Positions 47,642 to 58,112 are shown, counted from the stretch's first letter. The stretch is DNA of 64,000 nt from Paenibacillus crassostreae (GCF_001857945.1 NZ_CP017770.1:1116001-1180000); one strand, 5' to 3'. The notes: a model not told the origin generated them from the letters alone. Numbers and translations are program-made.

Positions 47642-48535
47642 TCAATTATTCTCTTGTACATTTACAGCTTCATGTTGAAGACTCTTCAACACGGCTTCTC
47701 TCATTATCTCAATTGGTGCAGGTAACCCAGTCCAATACTCCAGGGCGTATGCTCCTTGGTTCACAAACATCCCTAGTCCACCGTGGGTGATGCAACCTCT
47801 CTCATGACTTTTCTTCAACAATTCAGTCATGAGCGGATTATAGATCAAGTCGCTGACGATAATGCCAGGAGGTATTGATACTGGATCGATTGGCGAATGA
47901 GCTGTGTGTGGGTGCATTCCAATAGAGGTCGTATTAATTACGATGTCCATACTTGACATGTAAGACTTGGCCTCATCTATAGAAACACCCGAAATATTAG
48001 CTATTGAACTCCACTCTTTTGCTAATTGAATGGCCTTGTCCTCCGTACGGTTAGCTATGACAATACGCTTGGGTTCTTCTTGAGCTAATGTGTGAACAAT
48101 ACCACGCGCCGCACCACCGGCTCCTAATACTATGATTGATTTGTCTTTTAGACGGACACGAGTCTCTTCTTTTAACGAACGAACATATCCGATTCCATCC
48201 GTGTTATACCCTGTAAGGTACCCGTTCTCGTTCACAATAGTATTCACTGCACCAATGATCTCAGCGGATTCATCCAATCGATCAACGTAAGCCATCACAT
48301 CTAATTTATGAGGAATGGTAACGTTAATCCCTCGGAAGCCCAGATCTTTCATTCGTGTAATGGCTGGACCCAATTCTCGAGGGCTCACATGTAGAGGGAT
48401 ATATTCCCCTTTCAATCCAAGCGAAGCCAGGGCAGCATTATGCATCACTGGAGATTTCGAGTGAGCAATAGGATCCCCAATCACCGCAAGGCGCAAAGAG
48501 TTATTATGTTCTGAAGATAAATTGCTCCATAACAT
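47642..48535 (-). CDS. aroE: Shikimate dehydrogenase AroE
   Basis: Reduces 3-dehydroshikimate with NADPH in the aromatic amino acid pathway, 297 aa. VIGDPIAHSKSPVMHNAAL near residue 18, GINVTIPHK near 74 with the catalytic Lys, and IIVLGAGGAARGI near 136 (nucleotide binding) are all present. GAGAGGTGG lies upstream of ATG 48535. Confidence 0.96.
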   Translation of the reverse strand: MLWSNLSSEHNNSLRLAVIGDPIAHSKSPVMHNAALASLGLKGEYIPLHVSPRELGPAITRMKDLGFRGINVTIPHKLDVMAYVDRLDESAEIIGAVNTIVNENGYLTGYNTDGIGYVRSLKEETRVRLKDKSIIVLGAGGAARGIVHTLAQEEPKRIVIANRTEDKAIQLAKEWSSIANISGVSIDEAKSYMSSMDIVINTTSIGMHPHTAHSPIDPVSIPPGIIVSDLIYNPLMTELLKKSHERGCITHGGLGMFVNQGAYALEYWTGLPAPIEIMREAVLKSLQHEAVNVQENN

Positions 48536-48612
48536 AAGCCTATTCCACCACCTCTCTGCTAAATATTCAATATGACCATCCGTTCATCCCTATCGCTATC
48601 TTACGATAACGC

Positions 48613-49740
48613 TTAGATCAGGGAAGGTCTTGTTAATACTTTAACACCACGTGGCGCATGGATTGCGATTATGGCACCTTGATCACTATTAATCTTGATC
48701 CAACCAAGACCCGAAATAAACACATCGGAATAAGCACCCTTTTTAATACTAAATTCATGTCTCGTCCACTCGGGAAGTTTCGTTAAATTCTCTTTATTAG
48801 GTGGGGTGAGCATTTCTCCTGCATGTTCTTCGTATAACGAATCAGCACGTTCTAACTTCGTACGATGAATTCCTGTCTTAGGACTGAGGAAACAAGTGAA
48901 CGATTGCCGATCACCTTTGACAAAGTCAAAACGAGCCATAGCCCCAAAGAAAAGGGTCTGACCTTCATTCAATTGATATACCATCGGTTTCAATGGATTC
49001 TCTGGCATCGTCGCTCCAAGATCCTCACGGCTCACAAGCTCACTGAAACGCCATGGGTATACAATACCTGGTGTATCGATAATGTGATGACCATCATCAA
49101 GAGGAATATTAACCATATCTAATGTTGTACCTGGATAACGTGAGGTCGTTAGTTCTTGTTCCAAGTCGCTATAATCTCTAATGAGACGATTAATCAGAGT
49201 TGATTTGCCGACATTAGTTGCCCCAACAACATAGACATCCCGATCTCCACGGTACGTTGCTATGGTCTCAAGCAATCGGTCAAATCCTTGGTTCTTCTTC
49301 GCGCTACAAAGCACGATTTCTTCCGTCTTAAGTCCACTCTCTTTACTTTGTTGCTGCACCCAGTTCTTAATCTTATTCCAATTCGTCACTTTGGGAAGCA
49401 GATCAATTTTATTCACGGCAAGAATAACAGGGTTATTACCAACAAAACGTTGCAATCCAGAAATCATACTTCCTTGGAAGTCGAACAAATCCACAATATG
49501 AATGACTAATGCATTCTTATTGCCAATTTGGCTCAGTAGCTTCAAGAATTCGTCTTGATCCACCGTCACAGAAGATGATTCATTGTAATTTTTAATACGG
49601 AAACAACGCTGACAAATAATCTGTTCTTGTTCAAGCGCTTTAGTCGGTACATAACCGGGTAAGTCTGTTTGTTGTGTTTGTAGCGATATCCCACAACCAC
49701 TGCATCTCATGGCTTCTTGCTCGCCAATAGGTTCTTTCAT
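48613..49740 (-). CDS. yqeH: Circularly permuted ribosome assembly GTPase YqeH
   Basis: 375 aa. An N-terminal zinc finger (CSGCG at residues 11-15, CQRC near 45) precedes a GTPase with permuted motif order: NKIDLLPK (G4) and CSAKK (G5) come before GATNVGKSTLINRL (G1) and DTPG (G3). The protein acts in 30S assembly in the family. GAGGAGG fixes ATG 49740. It starts just past the yqeG stop. Confidence 0.96.
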   Translation of the reverse strand: MKEPIGEQEAMRCSGCGISLQTQQTDLPGYVPTKALEQEQIICQRCFRIKNYNESSSVTVDQDEFLKLLSQIGNKNALVIHIVDLFDFQGSMISGLQRFVGNNPVILAVNKIDLLPKVTNWNKIKNWVQQQSKESGLKTEEIVLCSAKKNQGFDRLLETIATYRGDRDVYVVGATNVGKSTLINRLIRDYSDLEQELTTSRYPGTTLDMVNIPLDDGHHIIDTPGIVYPWRFSELVSREDLGATMPENPLKPMVYQLNEGQTLFFGAMARFDFVKGDRQSFTCFLSPKTGIHRTKLERADSLYEEHAGEMLTPPNKENLTKLPEWTRHEFSIKKGAYSDVFISGLGWIKINSDQGAIIAIHAPRGVKVLTRPSLI

Positions 49741-49742
49741 GC

Positions 49743-50264
49743 TTATTGTTCCTCCTCGAGCCATAATCCTTTTTTGCGAAGCCGCCTAAGCACAATCCGC
49801 TCGACTCTTCGATTAATTCTTGTTGTCCATCCTTCATCCTGAACTGAGATGGGTCGAACTAATACGGTGAATAGCCCGAGCCGATTCCCACCGAACACAT
49901 CGGTCAGCATTTGGTCCCCTACCATAATTGTCTCTGTATTCGAAAGTCCCATCATCTTCATTGCCGATTGAAAAGGCTTAAGTGAAGGTTTCCGGGCTTC
50001 ATGCACAAATTGAATGTCCAATGGCGTAGCAAAAGCAGATACTCTCGCCAGATGATTGTTGGAAACAATAATCAATTGAAACCCTGTTTTTTTCACTAGT
50101 TCAAACCAAGCGATTAATTCAGGATGGGCAAGCGGCGCCTTGGCACCCACAAGCGTATTGTCCAAATCCGTGATAATCCCCCGGTATCCCTTTGCATATA
50201 GATCTTCCAAATCGATATCAAACACTGTATTCGCCCGTAATTTAGGCATCAGCATTTCAAACAA
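49743..50264 (-). CDS. yqeG: HAD-type phosphatase YqeG
   Basis: 173 aa HAD-superfamily phosphatase. Motif I is IITDLDNTLVG near residue 31, motif II IIVSNNH, and motif III VGDQMLTDVFGGNR. The family (YqeG) is thought to act on phosphatidylglycerophosphate or related molecules. It heads the yqeG-yqeH-aroE cluster. The TTG at 50264 is the likely start (GAGGTG seven bases before); an ATG three codons later is the alternative. Confidence 0.9.
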   Translation of the reverse strand: MFEMLMPKLRANTVFDIDLEDLYAKGYRGIITDLDNTLVGAKAPLAHPELIAWFELVKKTGFQLIIVSNNHLARVSAFATPLDIQFVHEARKPSLKPFQSAMKMMGLSNTETIMVGDQMLTDVFGGNRLGLFTVLVRPISVQDEGWTTRINRRVERIVLRRLRKKGLWLEEEQ

Positions 50265-50366
50265 GTCCAGTCACCTCAGTTTCATACGACAAACTATACC
50301 ATAATATGATGCGCTATTACAAAAAAAACCGCCCTTTTTACACATGTAATTAGGACGAAGTTATTG

Positions 50367-52574
50367 CTATATTTTTCTTTTTGTTGTTAATTCGAGGTTA
50401 AGCTGCTTACCAATCCTCTGAACTTCACGCCATTCCCCCGCAGCTACAGACTCAGGGCTATACTTTGCCTTCTCAAAAAGTTGAAGTAGGTTCTGCAATA
50501 GCGGCCCTAGTGCAGGTTCATATTGTTGCCACTTCATGACAGATTCACGCAACGTTTCATGCATTTGACGCTTCATCCCACGTTTATGCAAGTAAGCGAT
50601 CCATCGTTCTGTCTCGACTACCACTTTTTCACCTGAAGTTAACTCCTTACCATGTCGAAGTCTTAGCCATAAGAAGTACATTGAATGACGGGAGCGCCAT
50701 ACCACATATCCGAGCCATAATAATAAAAGAGTCACTGCAGTAATACTTATTCCTTTGATCCAAGCAGTAGTGATCTTCGATTCTGTTGATCGTATTTTTT
50801 CATCATTAGATAGCTCTTGATCTTCTTGTTGATTCATTTCATTCAGCTCTTCACTATCTAATTCCGTTAGAAGTGGCATATTAAAACCAGGTGTAGCTTC
50901 AATCGGAATCCAACCATAGGGACCAAAGTATACCTCTGCCCAAGAGTGAGCATCCGCATTGGAAACGGTATATACTCCAGTATTCATATTGCCTTGTTGC
51001 ATCATCCGGAAATCTTCCATCTCAGGCTGACTCCCCGGTGCATAACCTTTAACCCAACGAGCCGGTATATCAAGTGACCTCGCCATCATGACAATGGAAG
51101 TTGAGAAATAGTCACAGTAACCTTCACGAATTTCGAATAAAAAACTATCGACAAAATCATTACTAATTTTACGTGTAACATCTGGTGTATTCGTATACTC
51201 ATAATTGGTTTGTAGATAGGCTTGCAACAATGCCATCTTATCGTAAGGTGTCTCTGCTGATTGTGTCACAGAAATCGCAAGTTCTGTAACACGTTCAGGG
51301 AAACCAGTGGGTATTTGCAAGTATTCCTCTTCTATTGATTCATTATAAAGTTCATCATAAGACTGCTGACTTAATTCCTCAACTGGAATGATAGGAACCT
51401 TGGAAGTAATGCTGTATGTTGAGGGATAGGTTGAATCATTCATTTGTTCATTCCAAAATAGTGCAGATTGCGCACTGTTCCATTGAAGTCCTTTCATTGC
51501 TTGCTCACCATTAATCGTTTCAATCGAGGAAATTTGATATGCTCCAAACAACACAGGATATACCGTATCACTAAGGAGTGTCATCGTCTGCTGTACTTCC
51601 TCCGTCTGGACTATAGGCTCCAAATCGCTCTCCAACGATTTCCCAACTTGAACATTGGAATAGGAATCATCGCTTGATTCATTCTCCCAACCAGTACCTG
51701 AATATAGTCTTCTCGTCTCACCACGCCAATAATTCCGGCTTGGTGAATTAACAGTCATGACCAAAGAATAATCGAACTCAAAAGCGCCACCTAGCTGATT
51801 ATCTTCACGACTGTATCCAGATATGGAGGGCTGCGCATTAACCTCTTCAAGAAATGCTTGTTGTGCCGGTCCACCTGGACTCGCTTTCCACTCTCTCCAA
51901 ACCGTGTAAGGATCAGTGATTATAGGCGATATACTCGGCATATTAATACCTAATAGAAAGATCACAGAGAACACAAGTACAATATGGGCTGCCATCTCAA
52001 AAGGATAATGAAGTAGATGCTTCCAACCCTGAGGGTATTTCTGTTTAAACTTCTGAAAATGATGACTAACCAACCAACCTAGCATTGCAAATGCCATCCA
52101 TGCTGCTTCATCCCATAGAATGATAGATGTGAAGGAATCTAAGATTGCCAATGCAATCATATTTAGTCCCATAAATATAATAATCCAGAGCTTACTCACA
52201 ATAAATTTTGCTATGAATAAACATAATACAGCCGTAATAAGGACAAACCAGATATAAGGGTATGAAACAGTTATAAATTGTTCAATTCGATGATTCAGTT
52301 CACCTACAGGACTGAACACAGCAAATTCAATGAGTGTACGGTAAAGCAATAGAAGTATCAGCGTACATTCTATAAGTATGCGATAGACTCTTTTCAAGGG
52401 TAACAATATTTCTATGATTGCTATGATAATAACTGTTCTTTCTACCAATAGAGTAGTCTCTTCAAACCACACAGGTTCTGTAAATGACAACCACTGTTTC
52501 ACAACAATCCAAATCCAAAGGAAGGTGAACGAAGCTAACCAATCATATCTCCAAAGATGCTTAAGCTTTGTCAT
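50367..52574 (-). CDS. Transglutaminase-like membrane protein (TgpA-like)
   Basis: 735 aa. Five or more N-terminal membrane segments (to about residue 210) precede a periplasm-facing part. A transglutaminase core has REGYCDYFSTSIVMMARSL near residue 485 (catalytic Cys) and NADAHSWAEVYFGPYGW near 535 (His), with IEATPGF after it. A further membrane segment and a cytoplasmic C-terminal tail follow. It overlaps the DUF58 gene by 14 bases and forms the MoxR-DUF58-transglutaminase operon common in bacteria. The substrate is unknown. Confidence 0.9.
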   Translation of the reverse strand: MTKLKHLWRYDWLASFTFLWIWIVVKQWLSFTEPVWFEETTLLVERTVIIIAIIEILLPLKRVYRILIECTLILLLLYRTLIEFAVFSPVGELNHRIEQFITVSYPYIWFVLITAVLCLFIAKFIVSKLWIIIFMGLNMIALAILDSFTSIILWDEAAWMAFAMLGWLVSHHFQKFKQKYPQGWKHLLHYPFEMAAHIVLVFSVIFLLGINMPSISPIITDPYTVWREWKASPGGPAQQAFLEEVNAQPSISGYSREDNQLGGAFEFDYSLVMTVNSPSRNYWRGETRRLYSGTGWENESSDDSYSNVQVGKSLESDLEPIVQTEEVQQTMTLLSDTVYPVLFGAYQISSIETINGEQAMKGLQWNSAQSALFWNEQMNDSTYPSTYSITSKVPIIPVEELSQQSYDELYNESIEEEYLQIPTGFPERVTELAISVTQSAETPYDKMALLQAYLQTNYEYTNTPDVTRKISNDFVDSFLFEIREGYCDYFSTSIVMMARSLDIPARWVKGYAPGSQPEMEDFRMMQQGNMNTGVYTVSNADAHSWAEVYFGPYGWIPIEATPGFNMPLLTELDSEELNEMNQQEDQELSNDEKIRSTESKITTAWIKGISITAVTLLLLWLGYVVWRSRHSMYFLWLRLRHGKELTSGEKVVVETERWIAYLHKRGMKRQMHETLRESVMKWQQYEPALGPLLQNLLQLFEKAKYSPESVAAGEWREVQRIGKQLNLELTTKRKI

Positions 52575-53817
52575 ATGAATTCCCTCCTATTGCACTTGGT
52601 AATTCCTGAAGTGTAGAAAAAGAGCTCCCTAGAATCCCTCGTGTCCTTAGTATAGAAATCCAATCATTCGTAAGATCCTTACGGTTAAGACTTTGAACAT
52701 ACAAGTGAGATGGATTCATTCCATGCGAGGTTGCCCAACGAATCAATTCCATCACAGGTTGTCCTTTCATTGGGCTAATAAGAACAAAATATGACCCTTG
52801 TGGAAATAACCGTGCTGCTGATTCCAACTTCGGAAATAATTTACCTATTCCATCAGCTTGAATATCTACTAAATGATGTAGCATCTTTTGCCGTTCTAAT
52901 ATAGTTCCTGCTGGGACAAAAACATTCAATTGTTTCCCCAGTGTACACAACCCCATGCCGATTCGTTCACGATTGCCATATTCTAATAGAGAGGTTACGG
53001 TAGATACAGCTAACTCAAACTGTTCATTTGTTGCATAATGTGCAGCTGTTGCGTCCAGAATTAGCATTGTTTTGGGAACTGATTCATGTTCAAATTCTTT
53101 CGATTTCCATGTTCCTGTCCTCGCTGTAGCATTCCAATGAATTCTTGTTAAACGATCGCCATAAACATAATCACGAACGCCATTGATTTGTGTCGTTTCT
53201 CTGCGAGATGTTGACAAGGCCGTCTGAGGCCCAGCCATTCTAGAATTTCGGTCAAAAAGATTCCAATAGGGTATAAAGACACTTCGTGGCATCACGCGAA
53301 ATTGACCCGGAGCATGAACTACACCTTTATGTTCCATGATTCCAAAGATATCTTCGCTCATGCATACTGTATCAGTAAAATGATATCTCCCTCGCTCTAA
53401 GGAAGGTGTCTGAAACATAAGTTGTGCAGTTCCGCGAAAACTTGGAATAACACTTTCCTCGAAAGACCATGACTGACCATCATGTCTTTGTAATACTTCT
53501 CTTACGATAATATAAGGAAATGGAAGGAATCCAGGAATATTCAAATCAAGTTTCACTTGCATTTGATCTCCAGCATGTAGAAGGGTAAATGGTTCATCAT
53601 TAAATGAAAGCCGCCGACTTACCGTTGCTCGGCTAACTCCGCTATACCCACCAAACAGCAAGTAAATCATCAATAGACTGCTCATACCGAACAGCATGGA
53701 GGATAACTTCCCTCCTTGAAATAATAGATAGAATAGCGTAACAACCCATACAGTAAGCATCGCCCAATGTCTACGTGTTCTTAATCCTTTTCTTATGGCA
53801 CTTAGGATACGATTCAC
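52561..53817 (-). CDS. DUF58 domain-containing protein
   Basis: 418 aa. Two N-terminal hydrophobic segments (HWAMLTVWVVTLFYLLF and LLMIYLLFGG) are followed by a long soluble part. The DUF58 core is RDYVYGDRLTRIHWNATART near residue 215 with LILDATAAHY after it, a von Willebrand-like fold. These proteins work with MoxR AAA proteins. It lies between the MoxR gene and the transglutaminase gene. Confidence 0.9.
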   Translation of the reverse strand: MNRILSAIRKGLRTRRHWAMLTVWVVTLFYLLFQGGKLSSMLFGMSSLLMIYLLFGGYSGVSRATVSRRLSFNDEPFTLLHAGDQMQVKLDLNIPGFLPFPYIIVREVLQRHDGQSWSFEESVIPSFRGTAQLMFQTPSLERGRYHFTDTVCMSEDIFGIMEHKGVVHAPGQFRVMPRSVFIPYWNLFDRNSRMAGPQTALSTSRRETTQINGVRDYVYGDRLTRIHWNATARTGTWKSKEFEHESVPKTMLILDATAAHYATNEQFELAVSTVTSLLEYGNRERIGMGLCTLGKQLNVFVPAGTILERQKMLHHLVDIQADGIGKLFPKLESAARLFPQGSYFVLISPMKGQPVMELIRWATSHGMNPSHLYVQSLNRKDLTNDWISILRTRGILGSSFSTLQELPSAIGGNSYDKA

Positions 53818-53822
53818 CCCTT

Positions 53823-54782
53823 TTAACGTTCCATCATGGCCACTGGCACCGGTGTCTGTTGAATAATACTTTGAAGGACCGCTTGTGTGTGGATATTCTC
53901 AAGACGTGACTCTGGTCGGAGCAGAATTCGATGGGACAGAATATATGGAGCAAGCGTCTTAATATCATCGGGTAGTACATAATCTCTCTCTTGAAGGAAA
54001 GCATAGGTTTTACATGCTTGCACAAAAGATAATGTTGCTCGTGGACTAGCCCCAAGCAGGATGGATGGATGTTCTCGTGTTTTACGAATGATTGCAAGCA
54101 TATAATCTGCGACAACATCACTCACATGCACATGGCGAATTTCCTGCTGAATAGTAGCAATCTGCTCCATATGAGTAACAGGATTTAAATGATCTACAGG
54201 TTGTCCCATTTGGTGCTGCAACATGATATTCTTCTCAGTAACCACATCGGGATATCCTAGGTTGATCTTCATCATGAAGCGATCAAGCTGGGCCTCTGGA
54301 AGAATATATGTCCCTTCGAAATCGATTGGATTCTGTGTCGCTATAAGCATAAAGGGATGTGGAAGATCATGCGTCTCCCCATCCACCGTAACATTTCGTT
54401 CCTCCATGACTTCGAGAAGGGCAGATTGAGATTTTGTTGTAGCACGATTAATTTCATCAACTAGTAATATATTTGTCATAACCGGCCCAGGCCGGAAATA
54501 GAATTGCTGATCTTTCGGATGAAAAACAGAGACACCTGTTATATCACTTGGCAGAATATCCGGATTACATTGAATACGTCGGTATTCACCACGAATCGAT
54601 TTGGCTAGTGCCTTCACCAACTGAGTTTTCCCCGTACCTGGAACATCTTCAATCAGAACATGCCCTCCTGCAAGTAGAGCAGTTAGTAGCAATTGTATCT
54701 CTAAAGATTTACCTAAAATACATGATTCCAAATTTACACGAAGAGCTGAAATAATCTGGGTAGACTCCTGAAGTATGGGCAT
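53823..54782 (-). CDS. MoxR family AAA ATPase
   Basis: 319 aa AAA+ ATPase. Walker A EDVPGTGKTQLVKAL lies near residue 45, Walker B VDEINRATTKSQSALLEVME near 110, and the sensor region LPEAQLDRFMMKINLGYP near 160. It is chaperone-like and probably acts on the adjacent DUF58 protein. TAGGAGG precedes ATG 54782. The frame extends 15 codons further upstream without family support. Confidence 0.93.
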   Translation of the reverse strand: MPILQESTQIISALRVNLESCILGKSLEIQLLLTALLAGGHVLIEDVPGTGKTQLVKALAKSIRGEYRRIQCNPDILPSDITGVSVFHPKDQQFYFRPGPVMTNILLVDEINRATTKSQSALLEVMEERNVTVDGETHDLPHPFMLIATQNPIDFEGTYILPEAQLDRFMMKINLGYPDVVTEKNIMLQHQMGQPVDHLNPVTHMEQIATIQQEIRHVHVSDVVADYMLAIIRKTREHPSILLGASPRATLSFVQACKTYAFLQERDYVLPDDIKTLAPYILSHRILLRPESRLENIHTQAVLQSIIQQTPVPVAMMER

Positions 54783-54893
54783 ATCGTAGTCAAACCTCCT
54801 AATTCTTACATTTAATCCATTGTACATGATGATTAGATGTAAGTATATTAGGCAGAATTCCCAAAAAGGTCGTAATCCTTTCCAAACATGCAG

Positions 54894-54928
54894 GCGACCG
54901 CCTTTAGACGATTATAGAATGCGGTCGC
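54894..54928. terminator. Hairpin downstream of the 27-aa gene
   Basis: Perfect 8-bp stem GCGACCGC / GCGGTCGC with a 19-base loop. No T run follows on either strand, so termination is not certain. Confidence 0.4.
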
Positions 54929-54950
54929 GTACTACAATTCATATCAGCTA

Positions 54951-55034
54951 TTAATGAAAGAGACAGATCAGTACAATGACTAACAAAATAAACAACACAT
55001 AGATCACAATACGTTTTTTCAACGTTAACTCCAT
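54951..55034 (-). CDS. Possible 27-aa single-span membrane peptide
   Basis: Very small gene: MELTLKKRIVIYVLFILLVI, then VLICLFH and stop. It has a positive N-terminus and one strongly hydrophobic segment. AAAGGAG lies nine bases before ATG 55034. It lies in the gap between the MoxR operon and the plus-strand peptidase. Known small membrane peptides of sporulating Firmicutes look like this; I cannot name it. Confidence 0.45.
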   Translation of the reverse strand: MELTLKKRIVIYVLFILLVIVLICLFH

Positions 55035-55203
55035 GATATGTGCTCCTTTCTATTGCTCAGTACGTAGTATACACCCAATGTCATGTTATTCGTTCTACAC
55101 CAGAATCGTGCATGTCTAGATTGTTTGGACGTGGACAATCAACAATACAAAGTTCATACTAAGACATAGAAAAACATATATGATCGAAAGGAAGTTTACT
55201 TTC

Positions 55204-56277
55204 ATGAACCAAGAAACAATGGATTTATTTCGTCAATTAACAGAATTTCCAGCCGCATCAGGGTTTGAAAGAGAATTGCGTGCTTGGGTAAAAGAAGCCA
55301 TGTCTTCATATACAGAAGAGTTTGTGCAAGACAGACTTGGAAGTCTCTTTGGTGTACTTCGTGGGGATGAGAATGGTCCTAAAGTGATGGTTGCTGGCCA
55401 CTTCGATGAGGTTGGGTTTATCGTAACTGGCATTACGCCAAGTGGTATGATCCGCTTTCAACCACTTGGAGGATGGTGGAGCCAAGCAGTCTTAGCGCAA
55501 CGTCTGCGGATTATTACAGACAATGACTCAATTATTGGAGTAGTTGGCTCCACTCCAACTCATCTACTAGATGAAGCTCAACGTAGCAAACCTGTAGATA
55601 TTAAATCGATGTATCTTGATATTGGTGCTGATAACCAAGAAGAAGCAGAGTCCTTCGGAATTCATCCAGGACAACAAATTGTACCGATCTGTGATTTCAC
55701 ACCACTCGCTAACCCTAAGAAAATCATGGCTAAAGCATGGGATAATCGCTATGGTCTAGGTCTAGCCATTGAATGTTTAGAAGCACTCCACAAGGAAAAA
55801 CTTCCTAATACATTGTATGTTGGTGCGACCGTGCAAGAGGAATTAGGTTTACGAGGGGCGCGTACTTCAGCTAACTTGATCCAACCAGACATCTTCTTTG
55901 CTCTAGATGCTAGTGCAGCCAATGACATGACAGGTGATAAACAAGCTTTCGGACATCTCGGTCAAGGTGCGTTGTTGCGAATCTTTGACCCTAGTATGCT
56001 TACGCACCGTGGTCTTGTTGAATACGTACAAGATACAGCAGAGACCCACAAAATTAAATATCAATATTTCGTTTCACCAGGAGGTACAGATGCAGGGCAA
56101 GTTCATCTAAGCGGTATCGGTGTACCTTCTACCGTCATCGGAATTTGTTCTCGCTATATCCACACATCTTCATCGATCATCCATACTGATGATTATGATG
56201 CAGCGAAGGAATTATTGATTACATTAGTGAAAAATCTTGATCGTACGACCTTGAATACAATCCTTGAACGAAGTTAA
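55204..56277 (+). CDS. M42 family metallo-aminopeptidase
   Basis: 357 aa. It is a dinuclear metallopeptidase that assembles as large dodecamers in the family. Ligand motifs are [11 protein letters not shown] near residue 66 (His, Asp), AWDNRYGLG near 178, [10 protein letters not shown] near 210 and DASAANDM near 235. GGAAG lies upstream of ATG 55204; the ATG eight codons earlier has no site. It is close to YsdC and the endoglucanase-misnamed FrvX group. The gene stands alone on the plus strand. Confidence 0.93.
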   Translation: MNQETMDLFRQLTEFPAASGFERELRAWVKEAMSSYTEEFVQDRLGSLFGVLRGDENGPKVMVAGHFDEVGFIVTGITPSGMIRFQPLGGWWSQAVLAQRLRIITDNDSIIGVVGSTPTHLLDEAQRSKPVDIKSMYLDIGADNQEEAESFGIHPGQQIVPICDFTPLANPKKIMAKAWDNRYGLGLAIECLEALHKEKLPNTLYVGATVQEELGLRGARTSANLIQPDIFFALDASAANDMTGDKQAFGHLGQGALLRIFDPSMLTHRGLVEYVQDTAETHKIKYQYFVSPGGTDAGQVHLSGIGVPSTVIGICSRYIHTSSSIIHTDDYDAAKELLITLVKNLDRTTLNTILERS

Positions 56278-56309
56278 GAAGTGGGACAAGGAATGAACAT
56301 TCATATAGA

Positions 56310-56350
56310 AAGATCCGATAGTAGCTTTTGAGCTGCTATCGGATCTTTTT
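56310..56350 (+). terminator. Terminator of the M42 peptidase gene
   Basis: Long stem GATCCGATAGTAGC / GCTGCTATCGGATC with one G-U pair, followed by TTTTT. May also serve the minus-strand ABC pair. Confidence 0.9.
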
Positions 56351-56400
56351 GTGAGCTAATATACAATTTCTATCAAAGAGTATGAGTCATCTTCCCATAC

Positions 56401-57120
56401 TTAGGTTTTTGGAGAATCCAGTTTACGCTTATTCATTACAATTAGGAATACTAGACTTAAGACAGTTCCGTATAAGAAAATGACTCCAATAGCAGAAATT
56501 TTCATCGTAAACATGATTTCATCGTAATGAGAAAGTACATATATTGAACGTTGTAATGGTGGAAGCAGGATGGAGAGCTTACTCCACCCTTCAGGAAGTG
56601 AATTCTCAATTCCCTGTGCACTAAAAGAGATTGTAATGACAAGACACAGCATTAAAAAGGATAAAAGACGGGAACGAAACAACTTGACAGTAAACCAGCA
56701 AGCTAATGAAACCCCAAGCCACGCTACAGCCGAATGATATCCAACCGCCATAAATAACTCTTCCAACGTTGGGTTCCTATCAAATTTATGAAAAACTGCA
56801 GGATAAAAAACTGCAAAAATAGTAAGAGGGAAAGTAAAACCCCAACTATAAAGCATCTTGGAAATATATAGCTTTAGCAAACTGCCTGAGTGAAGTACGG
56901 TTACCAATTCCTGATTTGGAGTCTCGATATCAATAATCGAGTAACACAGCGATGCAGATACAATAAATAAGAAAGATGTTGTAAATGCATAACTATCCAT
57001 AACGGGATTAGGAACCATACTATATACAAAAATAAGTCCAAGCATAAAAACAACAGTTGGTGGCCCATAACGATATGAACGCATAAAACAGATATGTAAA
57101 AAATAGATAAGTGAGGTCAT
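56401..57120 (-). CDS. ABC transporter permease (6 membrane segments)
   Basis: 239 aa, almost all hydrophobic, with about six membrane segments. No signature allows a substrate call. It overlaps the upstream ATPase gene by four bases, so the two make one exporter-type ABC system without a binding protein. The size and layout fit ABC-2-type permeases. Confidence 0.8.
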   Translation of the reverse strand: MTSLIYFLHICFMRSYRYGPPTVVFMLGLIFVYSMVPNPVMDSYAFTTSFLFIVSASLCYSIIDIETPNQELVTVLHSGSLLKLYISKMLYSWGFTFPLTIFAVFYPAVFHKFDRNPTLEELFMAVGYHSAVAWLGVSLACWFTVKLFRSRLLSFLMLCLVITISFSAQGIENSLPEGWSKLSILLPPLQRSIYVLSHYDEIMFTMKISAIGVIFLYGTVLSLVFLIVMNKRKLDSPKT

Positions 57121-58004
57121 GATAGCGCATCCCTTCGTCTAAGGTAGATGATTACGCCGCCATTATTCAATAACATTAGTACAAAATCTCGGTAATCCTC
57201 CTCGAAAATAGTATACCTGTAACCTTTGTCTTCTAATGTCCAGATGACCTCTGGAAAAGAGGTTGTAAGCTCAAAATGAACCCGTTGATTAAACTGGCAT
57301 TCAAGTTCGTAAAATGCAGTAAACTTTAAAGACTGTTCTGTTCCCTCTAGTAGGCGGCCTTGACGAATCCAGAAGGTACGGCTTATTAATTGTTTAGCCA
57401 AGAGGGGATCGTGTACCGCCGCTAAAATCGCTGTCCCCTGCCCTCTTAAATTTTTTAGAGAAGTAAGAAGATGCTCTATAGACTCTGTATCCAATCCCGA
57501 AAAGGGCTCGTCCAGAACGAGCAAGTCTGGCACTTTAAGGGAGGCCTGCATCAAGTTTACCTTTTGCAACATTCCCTTAGAATAGTGCAACATATTTGGA
57601 CTTTTTATTGGCTCAAGATTAAATAGTTCATGCAACTCCTTAATGCGAAGGTCGAGTTGTTTATTGGAAATCCCGGCTATCTTACCCATGTGGGTCAAGT
57701 ATTCCGTCGATGTCATCTTTAGTTTAGACATCCGATCAGGTGTATAGCCAATTATTAATTTTGAGTTCCTCAGTTCCCTTTCCCCTGAAGTGGGATTAAT
57801 AAGACCTGCAAATATTTTTAGAAGAGTACTTTTTCCCGATCCATTGCTACCCCTAAGAATAATGCTTTCTCCTTGATTTATAGTCATCGATATAGACGAA
57901 AGAACTGTTCGTTTATCATATTGCTTAGTAATATTATTCAAAGTAACCAAAGAATCCGAGTTCAACTTTACCACCTCGTTCTCCATATTACCATAATAAT
58001 ACAT
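57117..58004 (-). CDS. ABC transporter ATP-binding protein
   Basis: 295 aa. Walker A is LRGSNGSGKSTLLK near residue 55, a diverged signature LHYSKGMLQKVNL near 140, Walker B LLVLDEPFSGLD near 160 and the His switch AAVHD near 190. A C-terminal extension of about 80 residues follows. The first ATG has no clear ribosome site, and ATG 57986 is an alternative start. Paired with the permease; substrate unknown. Confidence 0.88.
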   Translation of the reverse strand: MYYYGNMENEVVKLNSDSLVTLNNITKQYDKRTVLSSISMTINQGESIILRGSNGSGKSTLLKIFAGLINPTSGERELRNSKLIIGYTPDRMSKLKMTSTEYLTHMGKIAGISNKQLDLRIKELHELFNLEPIKSPNMLHYSKGMLQKVNLMQASLKVPDLLVLDEPFSGLDTESIEHLLTSLKNLRGQGTAILAAVHDPLLAKQLISRTFWIRQGRLLEGTEQSLKFTAFYELECQFNQRVHFELTTSFPEVIWTLEDKGYRYTIFEEDYRDFVLMLLNNGGVIIYLRRRDALS

Positions 58005-58112
58005 GAGAGGTCAGATATAGAAAATTTCAATTATCATATAACAAAATCGAATCGGCTTCTTACTACAAAAGAAAAAGGACTGCAAATAGTTGCTGCCCTT
58101 AAGGTCATATAC

